This document shows, piece by piece, positions 38,907-49,700 of a stretch of 64,000 nt of DNA. Within the stretch, counting starts at the first letter, position 1. Every line of letters starts with the position of its first letter. Under the pieces are notes generated by a model. That model saw only the letters and a list, made by a program, of their open reading frames with translations. It was not told the origin of the DNA and made no database searches. The stretch covers positions 193,501 to 257,500 of the forward strand of contig CAXFZM010000106.1 in the NCBI GenBank assembly GCA_964007475.1, in the 5' to 3' direction. The DNA is from Hybos culiciformis. Its lineage: Eukaryota; Arthropoda; Insecta; Diptera; Hybotidae. Position numbers and translations under genes: made by a program.

Positions 38907-41712
38907 AGACCTCGGAGAACCTCCGTTTTTGGCTTAAATTAAAGGTCTAGAAATTACGCTTCTTTCTGTGCAATTTTTATGAAAATCGGTTTTCTAGATC
39001 CGGGAAAATAAACGATAAGGTGAGCAAACTCCCTAACTTTAACACATAAAATGTTGACTTTGGGCTGGTTTTTTGTTCATTACTCCGGCTCTAGACCTCG
39101 GAGAACCTCCGTTTTTGGCTTAAATTAAAGGTCTAGAAAATACGCTTTTTTCTGTGCAATTTTTATGAAAATCGGTTTTCTAGATCCGGAGAAATAAACG
39201 ATAAGGTGAGCAAACCCCCCTAACTTTAACACATAAAATGTTGACTTTGGGCTGGTTTTTTGTTCATTACTCCGGCTCTAGACCTCGGAGAACCTCCGTT
39301 TTTGGCTTAAATTAAAGGTCTAGAAAATACGCTTTTTTCTGTGCAATTTTTATGAAAATCGGTTTTCTAGATCCGGAGAAATAAACGATAAGGTGAGCAA
39401 ACTCCCTAACTTTAACACATAAAATGTTGACTTTGGGCTGGTTTTTTGTTCATTACTCCGGCTCCAGACCTCGGAGAGCCTCCGTTTTTGCCTTAAATTA
39501 AAGGTCTAGAAATTACGCTTCTTTCTGTGCAATTTTTATGAAAATCGGTTTTCTAGATCCGGGAAAATAAACGATAAGGTGAGCAAACTCCCTAACTTTA
39601 ACACATAAAATGTTGACTTTGGGCTGGTTTTTTGTTCATTACTCCGGCTCTAGACCTCGGAGAACCTCCGTTTTTGGCTTAAATTAAAGGTCTAGAAAAT
39701 ACGCTTTTTTCTGTGCAATTTTTATGAAAATCGGTTTTCTAGATCCGGAGAAATAAACGATAAGGTGAGCAAACTCCCTAACTTTAACACATAAAATGTT
39801 GACTTTGGGCTGGTTTTTTGTTCATTACTCCGGCTCCAGACTTCGGCGGACCTCCGTTTTTAGCTTAAATTAAAGGTCTAGAACTTACGCTTCTTTCTGT
39901 GCAATTTTTATGTAAATCGGTTTTGTAGATCCGGAGAAATAAACGATAAGGTGAGCAAACCCCCTAACTTTAACACATAAAATGTTGACTTTGGGCTGGT
40001 TTTTTGTTCATTACTCCGGCTCCAGACCTCGGAGAACCTCCGTTTTTGACTTAAATTAAAGGTCTAGAACTTACGCTTCTTTCTGTGCAATTTTTATGAA
40101 AATCGGTTTTCTAGATCCGGAGAAATAAACGATAAGGTGAGCAAACCCCCCTAACTTTAACACATAAAATGTTGACTTTGGGCTGGTTTTTTGTTCATTA
40201 CTCCGGCTCTAGACCTCGGAGAACCTCCGTTTTTGGCTTAAATTAAAGGTCTAGAAAAACGCTTTTTTCTGTGCAATTTTTATGAAAATCGGTTTTCTAG
40301 ATCCGGAGAAATAAACGATAAGGTGAGCAAACTCCCTAACTTTAACACATAAAATGTTGACTTTGGGCTGGTTTTTTGTTCATTACTCCGGCTCCAGACT
40401 TCGGCGGACCTCCGTTTTTAGCTTAAATTAAAGGTCTAGAAATTACGCTTCTTTCTGTGCAATTTTTATGAAAATCGGTTTTCTAGATCCAGAGAATCAA
40501 ACGATAAGGTGAGCAAACCCCCTAACTTTAACACATAAAATGTTGACTTTGGGCTGGTTTTTTGTTCATTACTCCGGCTCCAGACTTCGGCGGACCTCCT
40601 TTTTTGGCTTAAACTAAAGGTCTAGAAATTACGCTTCTTTTTGTGCAATTTTTATGAAAATCGGTTTTCTAGATCCGGAGAAATAAACGATAAGGTGAGC
40701 AAACCCCCTAACTTTAACACATAAAATGTTGACTTTGGGCTGGTTTTTTGTTCATTACTCCGGCTCTAGACCTCGGAGAACCTCCGTTTTTGGCTTAAAT
40801 TAAAGGTCTAGAAATTACGCTTCTTTCTGTGCAATTTTTATGAAAATCGGTTTTCTAGATCCGGAGAAATAAACGATAAGGTGAGCAAACCCCCTAACTT
40901 TAACAAATAAAATGTTGACTTTGGGCTGGTTTTTTGTTCATTACTCCGGCTATAGACCTCGGAGAACCTCCGTTTTTGGCTTAAATTAAAGGTCTAGAAA
41001 TTACGCTTCTTTCTGTGCAATTTTTATGAAAATCGGTTTTCTAGATCCGGAGAAATAAACGATAAGGTGAGCAAACCCCCTAACTTTAACACATAAAATG
41101 TTGACTTTGGGCTGGTTTTTTGTTCATTACTCCGGCTGCAGACTTCGGCGGACCTCCGTTTTTGGCTTAAATTAAAGGTCTAGAAATTACGCTTCTTTCT
41201 GTGCAATTTTTATGAAAATCGGTTTTCTAGATCCAGAGAAATAAACGATAAGGTGAGCAAACCCCCTAACTTTAACACATAAAATGTTGACTTTGGGCTG
41301 GTTTTTTGTTCATTACTCCGGCTCCAGACCTCGGATAACCTCCGTTTTTGACTTAAATTAAAGGTCTAGAACTTACGCTTCTTTCTGTGCAATTTTTATG
41401 AAAATCGGTTTTCTAGATCCGGAGAAATAAACGATAAGGTGAGCAAACCCCCTAACTTTAACACATAAAATGTTGATTTTGGGCTGGTTTTTTGTTCATT
41501 ACTCCGGCTGCAGACTTCGGCGGACCTCCGTTTTTGGCTTAAATTAAAGGTCTAGAAATTACGCTTCTTTCTGTGCAATTTTTATGAAAATCGGTTTTCT
41601 AGATCCGGAGAAATAAACGATAAGGTGAGCAAACCCCCTAACTTTAACACATAAAATGTTGACTTTGGGCTGGTTTTTTGTTCATTACTCCGGCTCCAGA
41701 CTTCGGCGGACC
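38907..41712 (+). repeat. Sixteen-monomer duplication, copy 2 (uninterrupted)
   Basis: Second copy of 35456-38735 without the internal insertion. CCGGCT runs directly into GCAGAC at 41138. Private changes include a lost T at AGAAAAACGC (about 40257) and CTATAGACC near 40951. Confidence 0.82.
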
Positions 41713-42721
41713 TCCGTTTTTGACTTAAATTAAAGATCTAGAAATTACGCTTCTTTCTGTACAATTTTTATGAAAATCGGTTTTCTAGATCCGGAGAAAT
41801 AAACGATAAAATGAGCAAACCCCCTAACTTTAACACATAAAATGTTGACTTTGGGCTGGTTTTTTGTTCATTACTCCGGCTCCAGACCTCGGAGAGCCTC
41901 CGTTTTCGCCTTAAATTAAAGGTCTAGAAATTACGCTTCTTTCTGTGCAATTTTTATGAAAATCGGTTTTCTAGATCCGGGAAAATAAACGATAAGGTGA
42001 GCAAACTCCCTAACTTTAACACATAACATGTTGACTTTGGGCTGGTTTTTTGTTCATTACTCCGGCTCTAGACCTCGGAGAACCTCCGTTTTTGGCTTAA
42101 ATTAAAGGTCTAGAAATTACGCTTCTTTCTGTGCAATTTTTATGAAAATCGGTTTTCTAGATCCCGAGAAGTAAACGATAAGGTGAGCAAACCCCCTAAC
42201 TTTAACACATAACATGTTGACTTTGGGCTGGTTTTTTGTTCATTACTCCGGCTCCAGACCTCGGAGAACCTCCGTTTTTAACTTAAATTAAAGGTCTAGA
42301 ACTTACGCTTCTTTCTGTGCAATTTTTATGTAAATCGGTTTTGTAGATCCGGAGAAATAAACGATAAGATGAGCAAACCCCCAAACTTTAACACATAAAA
42401 TGTTGACTTTGGGCTGGTTTTTTGTTCATTACTCCGGCTCCAGACCTCGGAGAACCTCCGTTTTTGGCTTAAATTAAAGGTCTAGAAATTACGCTTCTTT
42501 CTGTGCAATTTTTATGAAAATCGGTTTTCTAGATCCGGAGAAATAAACGATAAGGTGAGCAAACTCCCTAACTTTAACACATAAAATGTTGACTTTGGGC
42601 TGGTTTTTTGTTCATTACTCCGGCTCCAGACTTCGGCGGACCTCCGTTTTTAGCTTAAATTAAAGGTCTAGAAATTACGCTTCTTTCTGTGCAATTTTTA
42701 TGAAAATCGGTTTTCTAGATC
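41607..42721 (+). repeat. Ten-monomer repeat, copy 1 (offset 1860)
   Basis: Matches 43467-44581 at exactly 10 x 186 bp with no difference that I noticed. Shared rare markers are TAAAGATCTAG, CTGTACAATT, CGTTTTCGCC (41901/43761), TAACATG, GATCCCGAGAAG, and AAGATGAGCAAACCCCCAAAC (about 42367/44227). Confidence 0.88.
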
Positions 42722-43466
42722 CAGAGAATCAAACGATAAGGTGAGCAAACCCCCTAACTTTAACACATAAAATGTTGACTTTGGGCTGGTTTTTTGTTCA
42801 TTACTCCGGCTCCAGACTTCGGCGGACCTCCTTTTTTGGCTTAAACTAAAGGTCTAGAAATTACGCTTCTTTTTGTGCAATTTTTATGAAAATCGGTTTT
42901 CTAGATCCGGAGAAATAAACGATAAGGTGAGCAAACCCCCTAACTTTAACACATAAAATGTTGACTTTGGGCTGGTTTTTTGTTCATTACTCCGGCTCTA
43001 GACCTCGGAGAACCTCCGTTTTTGGCTTAAATTAAAGGTCTAGAAATTACGCTTCTTTCTGTGCAATTTTTATGAAAATCGGTTTTCTAGATCCGGAGAA
43101 ATAAACGATAAGGTGAGCAAACCCCCTAACTTTAACAAATAAAATGTTGACTTTGGGCTGGTTTTTTGTTCATTACTCCGGCTCTAGACCTCGGAGAACC
43201 TCCGTTTTTGGCTTAAATTAAAGGTCTAGAAATTACGCTTCTTTCTGTGCAATTTTTATGAAAATCGGTTTTCTAGATCCGGAGAAATAAACGATAAGGT
43301 GAGCAAACCCCCTAACTTTAACACATAAAATGTTGACTTTGGGCTGGTTTTTTGTTCATTACTCCGGCTGCAGACTTCGGCGGACCTCCGTTTTTGGCTT
43401 AAATTAAAGGTCTAGAAATTACGCTTCTTTCTGTGCAATTTTTATGAAAATCGGTTTTCTAGATCC

Positions 43467-44581
43467 AGAGAAATAAACGATAAGGTGAGCAAACCCCCTA
43501 ACTTTAACACATAAAATGTTGACTTTGGGCTGGTTTTTTGTTCATTACTCCGGCTCCAGACTTCGGCGGACCTCCGTTTTTGACTTAAATTAAAGATCTA
43601 GAAATTACGCTTCTTTCTGTACAATTTTTATGAAAATCGGTTTTCTAGATCCGGAGAAATAAACGATAAAATGAGCAAACCCCCTAACTTTAACACATAA
43701 AATGTTGACTTTGGGCTGGTTTTTTGTTCATTACTCCGGCTCCAGACCTCGGAGAGCCTCCGTTTTCGCCTTAAATTAAAGGTCTAGAAATTACGCTTCT
43801 TTCTGTGCAATTTTTATGAAAATCGGTTTTCTAGATCCGGGAAAATAAACGATAAGGTGAGCAAACTCCCTAACTTTAACACATAACATGTTGACTTTGG
43901 GCTGGTTTTTTGTTCATTACTCCGGCTCTAGACCTCGGAGAACCTCCGTTTTTGGCTTAAATTAAAGGTCTAGAAATTACGCTTCTTTCTGTGCAATTTT
44001 TATGAAAATCGGTTTTCTAGATCCCGAGAAGTAAACGATAAGGTGAGCAAACCCCCTAACTTTAACACATAACATGTTGACTTTGGGCTGGTTTTTTGTT
44101 CATTACTCCGGCTCCAGACCTCGGAGAACCTCCGTTTTTAACTTAAATTAAAGGTCTAGAACTTACGCTTCTTTCTGTGCAATTTTTATGTAAATCGGTT
44201 TTGTAGATCCGGAGAAATAAACGATAAGATGAGCAAACCCCCAAACTTTAACACATAAAATGTTGACTTTGGGCTGGTTTTTTGTTCATTACTCCGGCTC
44301 CAGACCTCGGAGAACCTCCGTTTTTGGCTTAAATTAAAGGTCTAGAAATTACGCTTCTTTCTGTGCAATTTTTATGAAAATCGGTTTTCTAGATCCGGAG
44401 AAATAAACGATAAGGTGAGCAAACTCCCTAACTTTAACACATAAAATGTTGACTTTGGGCTGGTTTTTTGTTCATTACTCCGGCTCCAGACTTCGGCGGA
44501 CCTCCGTTTTTAGCTTAAATTAAAGGTCTAGAAATTACGCTTCTTTCTGTGCAATTTTTATGAAAATCGGTTTTCTAGATC
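43467..44581 (+). repeat. Ten-monomer repeat, copy 2 (offset 1860)
   Basis: Second copy of 41607-42721. It ends where AGATCCAGAGAATC (copy 1) and AGATCCCGAGAAG (this copy) diverge. It contains GTGAG at 43857-43861 in a context identical to the retrotransposon target site. Confidence 0.88.
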
Positions 44582-46274
44582 CCGAGAAGTAAACGATAAG
44601 GTGAGCAAACCCCCTAACTTTAACACATAACATGTTGACTTTGGGCTGGTTTTTTGTTCATTACTCCGGCTCCAGACCTCGGAGAACCTCCGTTTTTAAC
44701 TTAAATTAAAGGTCTAGAACTTACGCTTCTTTCTGTGCAATTTTTATGTAAATCGGTTTTGTAGATCCGGAGAAATAAACGATAAGGTGAGCAAACCCCC
44801 TAACTTTAACACATAAAATGTTGACTTTGGGCTGGTTTTTTGTTCATTACTCCGGCTCCAGACTTCGGCGGACCTCCTTTTTTGGCTTAAACTAAAGGTC
44901 TAGAAATTACGCTTCTTTCTGTGCAATTTTTATGAAAATCGGTTTTCTAGATCCGGAGAAATAAACGATAAGGTGAGCAAACCCCCTAACTTTAACACAT
45001 AAAATGTTGACTTTGGGCTGGTTTTTTGTTCATTACTCCGGCTCTAGACCTCGGAGAACCTCCGTTTTTGGCTTAAATTAAAGGTCTAGAAATTACGCTT
45101 CTTTCTGTGCAATTTTTATGAAAATCGGTTTTCTAGATCCGGAGAAATAAACGATAAGGTGAGCAAACCCCCTAACTTTAACAAATAAAATGTTGACTTT
45201 GGGCTGGTTTTTTGTTCATTACTCCGGCTCTAGACCTCGGAGAACCTCCGTTTTTGGCTTAAATTAAAGGTCTAGAAATTACGCTTCTTTCTGTGCAATT
45301 TTTATGAAAATCGGTTTTCTAGATCCGGAGAAATAAACGATAAGGTGAGCAAACCCCCTAACTTTAACACATAAAATGTTGACTTTGGGCTGGTTTTTTG
45401 TTCATTACTCCGGCTGCAGACTTCGGCGGACCTCCGTTTTTGGCTTAAATTAAAGGTCTAGAAATTACGCTTCTTTCTGTGCAATTTTTATGAAAATCGG
45501 TTTTCTAGATCCAGAGAAATAAACGATAAGGTGAGCAAACCCCCTAACTTTAACACATAAAATGTTGACTTTGGGCTGGTTTTTTGTTCATTACTCCGGC
45601 TCCAGACCTCGGAGAACCTCCGTTTTTGACTTAAATTAAAGGTCTAGAACTTACGCTTCTTTCTGTGCAATTTTTATGAAAATCGGTTTTCTAGATCCGG
45701 AGAAATAAACGATAAGGTGAGCAAACCCCCTAACTTTAACACATAAAATGTTGACTTTGGGCTGGTTTTTTGTTCATTACTCCGGCTGCAGACTTCGGCG
45801 GACCTCCGTTTTTGGCTTAAATTAAAGGTCTAGAAATTACGCTTCTTTCTGTGCAATTTTTTTGAAAATCGGTTTTCTAGATCCGGAGAAATAAACGATA
45901 AGGTGAGCAAACCCCCTAACTTTAACACATAAAATGTTGACTTTGGGCTGGTTTTATGTTCATTACTCCGGCTCCAGACTTCGGCGGACCTCCGTTTTTG
46001 ACTTAAATTAAAGATCTAGAAATTACGCTTCTTTCTGTACAATTTTTATGAAAATCGGTTTTCTAGATCCGGAGAAATAAACGATAAAATGAGCAAACCC
46101 CCTAACTTTAACACATAAAATGTTGACTTTGGGCTGGTTTTTTGTTCATTACTCCGGCTCCAGACCTCGGAGAGCCTCCGTTTTTGCCTTAAATTAAAGG
46201 TCTAGAAATTACGCTTCTTTCTGTGCAATTTTTATGAAAATCGGTTTTCTAGATCCGGGAAAATAAACGATAAG

Positions 46275-46279
46275 GTGAG
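46275..46279. repeat. Target-site duplication, left (GTGAG)
   Basis: GTGAG immediately before the left LTR is repeated at 53402-53406 immediately after the right LTR. It is the normal satellite motif from GATAAGGTGAGCAAAC, present once in uninterrupted monomers. A 5-bp duplication fits BEL/Pao integrases. Confidence 0.95.
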
Positions 46280-46289
46280 TGTTAGTTTT

Positions 46290-46309
46290 AGATTTGCGAA
46301 GGCAAATCT
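46290..46309 (-). other. 8-bp stem-loop at the U5 end of the LTR
   Basis: AGATTTGC (46290-46297) and GCAAATCT (46302-46309) pair around a GAAG loop, 10 bp from the LTR end. The same structure is at 52913-52932 in the 5' LTR. It could matter for integrase recognition or genome RNA folding; function is inference. Confidence 0.7.
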
Positions 46310-46346
46310 CGATTTAATTTTTGAATCTGTGAGCAGGTGAGCCTTC

Positions 46347-46408
46347 TTTATTAGAAATAAAAGACGATTTTCAATTTAATTCTTGAGTTTTATTTGTGCT
46401 TATTTATT
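46347..46408 (-). terminator. Polyadenylation signal cluster in the 3' LTR
   Basis: Three AATAAA hexamers on the minus strand, at 46408-46403, 46393-46388 and 46352-46347, lie about 370-430 bp into the LTR and after the candidate TATA. Any of them could direct 3' end formation. Which one is used cannot be told from sequence. Confidence 0.5.
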
Positions 46409-46747
46409 TCAAATGTCGGCAGCAACGCAGCTACAAATTTCCTAAAATTTCATAAGTTTATAAAATATCATTTTACATGAATTATTTAATTAGGAATTAT
46501 ATTTACTTTTAGTGTTTTAAATCTTTTGCCTAGGTAATCTGCTACTAACTATGTTTTTGGATTGTAATCAATTACAATTGATTTCAATCGTTAAATTTAT
46601 TTTAATTTAAAATTTAAAATTTTACTTTATTTGAATTCTATTCTACTATAAAAAATGATCGCAAATGACAATTCATTTTGACAGCAAAACATCACTACCT
46701 CCTTACTATGCGTTAGTTGGTTTTTAATATTGGCGTTTTAGCACAGT

Positions 46748-49700
46748 TTACTGTTCAGAGCCGTCACTGGTGGTGACACTCCCCCCTGGTATGGCAACGA
46801 TATCATCTATTGGCTTACCCATATTATTGGATCTGACATCTAAAACTGCCAATTTTACCGCGGGTCTTGTATAAATTCCAGTTGCCGTCTGAACTGTGGC
46901 ACTTCGTACTTGACCATCTTTGGATGTGTTAACATCTAGGACTATACCTTTCGACCAAGTATTACGTGGTCCCTTGTCATCAATTATAATTACAATATCA
47001 TCCTTCTTTATTGGTGGAACTGGATGAAACCATTTGGATCTTTGCGTCAAAGTTGGCAAATATTCACGAACCCATCGCTTCCAAAAGGCATCTGCAAATC
47101 TTTGGGCGTTCATCCAATTTTTCCTTAAGACCTTCTGGTCATCACTAAATTCACCCAATGGCTTCATTCCGTTTGAACTTCCCAATAAAAAATGATTTGG
47201 TGTAAGTGCTTCATCACTTTCATCTTCAATGGGCACATAAGTTAACGGACGAGAATTTAAAATGTTCTCTACTTCAATTAACATACTTTGTAGTAATTCG
47301 TCTGATGGATTCTTAGTGGGCATAATTTGATATAACGTCTTTTTCACTGATTGAATTAACCGTTCCCAACTTCCTCCCATATGAGGTGATAATGGTGGTA
47401 TAAATTTCCACTTGGTTGTGGAGTTGGTAAATTCTGTGGATAATAGGTTTTGATCCAATTTCTTTACGGCCAATTCAAGTTCTTTCTCAGTACCATGGAA
47501 TGTCGTGGAGTTGTCACTATAAAATTCGAGTGGTATGCCTCTACGAGAGATGAAATTTCTCAGGCTTAGAATGCATGAATCGGCTGTAAGACTGTGAACA
47601 ACTTCAATATGAACTGCACGTGTTGTTAGGCATGTTAACAATACACCCCAACGTTTTTCGGTTCTTCTACCAATTACTATCTGCATTGGACCAAAATAAT
47701 CAATCCCAACGTAGGAAAATGGACGGGTGAATGACTGTAATCTTGCATATGGTAATTCCCCCATTTCTGGTGGTTTTGGTGAAGCATTTTGAATTTTGCA
47801 GAGTTGACAATTTTTATATTCATTCTTTACAGCTGCTCTGAGTATGCTAATAGAATATTTTTGACGAATTTCATTTACTACGGTTTCGTGATTATGATGA
47901 TGATATTTTTCGTGGTATGATTTAATGATCAAAGTGGTGATAGGATGTCGTCTGGGAAGGATAATTGGCCTTTTCGTAAAAGCAGGTATCCCAATTGCTG
48001 CATCTATACGACCTTTGATTCGTAAAATACCGATTTCATCTAAGTATGGAGACTGTTTGTAAATTGAACTTGATTTTTCAATTAAACATTTTTTATCATC
48101 TGGTAAATTTTTATTTTTTAGCAACACATTTATTTCTTCAAAATACGACTCATTTTGGGCTTGTTGATATAAGTAATTTTCAGCTTTACTGTATTCTTGT
48201 TGTGTTATTGGACCATTCAGTTTCTTTGTTGGTCTTATATTACACATTACATTGTGGCTGAATCGGTAAACGTAGGCAATGGATCGAACTAACCTTGACC
48301 ATTTTGAGAATCTGTCGACATCAATTAAATTTGACATTACCGTAGCATGATGTTGTACGTGTGAAATTAATTCTTCTTCTGTGGGAGTTAACGGAAGAAT
48401 ATTTTGTGGCCATTGATCTTTTGGTAACCGTAAAAAGTCAGGTCCCTTGAACCACCTTCCACTTGATTTTAGATCAAATTTATTACTCCATTTGGTAGCT
48501 TCATCTGCTACATTTTGTTTGGATGGTAACCATCGCCATTCATTTACTTCAGTGGTTTCTAGTATTTCACCAATTCTAAATGCTACGAATTGTCGAAATG
48601 CTCTTTGATCTGAGTTTATCCAGCTTAAAACGGTTTTTGAATCGGTCCAGAAGTACCTTTCACTAATGTGGATTGAATGTGATGATTTAATACTAGAAGC
48701 CAATCGTGTTCCTAATATAGCAGCTTGTAATTCCAACCGTGGAATGGACAGCATTTTTATTGGGGCTACTCTTGTTTTAGCTCCGATAAGTGAGCACTCA
48801 ATATTTTCATTTTCACCAAATCGAAAATATGCTACAGCCGCATACGCTTTATCGCTGGCGTCAACAAACATGTGCATCTGTACTTTATCTTTATTGATGT
48901 CTGGCTTATTTATATAACATCGGGGTATTCTGACGATTTCAATTTTCGGAAGCAACTTTATCCATGACATCCATTTTCTAAATTGATTATCATTGATTTC
49001 GTCATCCCAGTCGATTGATGATTTCCAAATATCTTGTAATAAAATTTTTAAATAAATTAAAAAGTTTGCTATTAGTCCAAGTGGATCATAGATTCTCATT
49101 AAAATTCTCAATACTTCTCGTTTGGTCGGGCGTCGTTTTCCGGTCAAAATATCTTCATTCAATTTGTTATATTTTATTGGATAACTGAATGTATCTGATG
49201 AAGTTGACCACCACATTCCCAGGACCTTTTCAGCACTATTTTCGGAATCTACATTTAAGTCTTTGTCATTATTTTTCCCTCCAAGAACTTGTTGAACCTT
49301 TATTGAATTAGAAAGCCAATCACGAATCTCAAATCCACCTTGTTGATGTATAAATTTAACATCATTTGCCAGTTGGATGATTTCATCTTCTGAATCCATA
49401 CTATCAAGTAGATCATCCATATAATGATTTTCTATAATAGCTGTTACTGCTCTTGGATATTGATTTTCATATTGCTTTGCATTTTCATTTTTGATGTATT
49501 GAGCACAACTGGGTGAGCAGGATGCACCAAATGTCATGACATCCATCATGTAAATGTCTAATTCTTGATTAATGCTATCTCGCCATAAAAAACGCTGGGA
49601 ATGACGGTCTTCATCTTTCACCTGGACTTGATGGAACATTTCCCGTATATCAGCACATATAGCATATTTTTTCTCACGAAATTTATTTAGAACTGATGGT

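Larger units (their letters stand above)
1..46279 (+). repeat. 186-bp satellite array, left segment
   Basis: Head-to-tail tandem repeat with a basic period of 186 bp, read from the recurrence of the TCTAGAAATTACG segment (for example 549, 735). About 249 monomers fit in this segment. All copies have the same orientation. Each monomer has two TCTAGA sites 47 bp apart, an AATAAA, an AAGGTGAGC segment, a CCCCCTAACTTTAACAC segment and a T-rich tract before ACTCCGGCTC. Variants recur as diagnostic combinations (for example GTTGAC or GTTTACC, AAACCCCC or AAACTCCC, CTTCGGCGG or CCTCGGAGA), which reveal duplicated multi-monomer blocks. I see no gene in it; short open frames are accidents of local indels. 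The length and homogeneity suggest heterochromatin, possibly pericentromeric or centromeric, but that is inference. Confidence 0.97.
46280..46778 (-). repeat. 3' LTR (left side)
   Basis: 499 bp, identical to 52903-53401. Its first 31 bp in the element's sense (46778-46748) encode the last nine residues and the stop codon of the polyprotein. It should supply the polyadenylation signal. Confidence 0.95.

Noticed and set aside
1..46279. CRISPR-like regular repeat spacing
   Set aside because: The repeats are contiguous 186-bp units with no unique spacers, and the window is eukaryotic in character.
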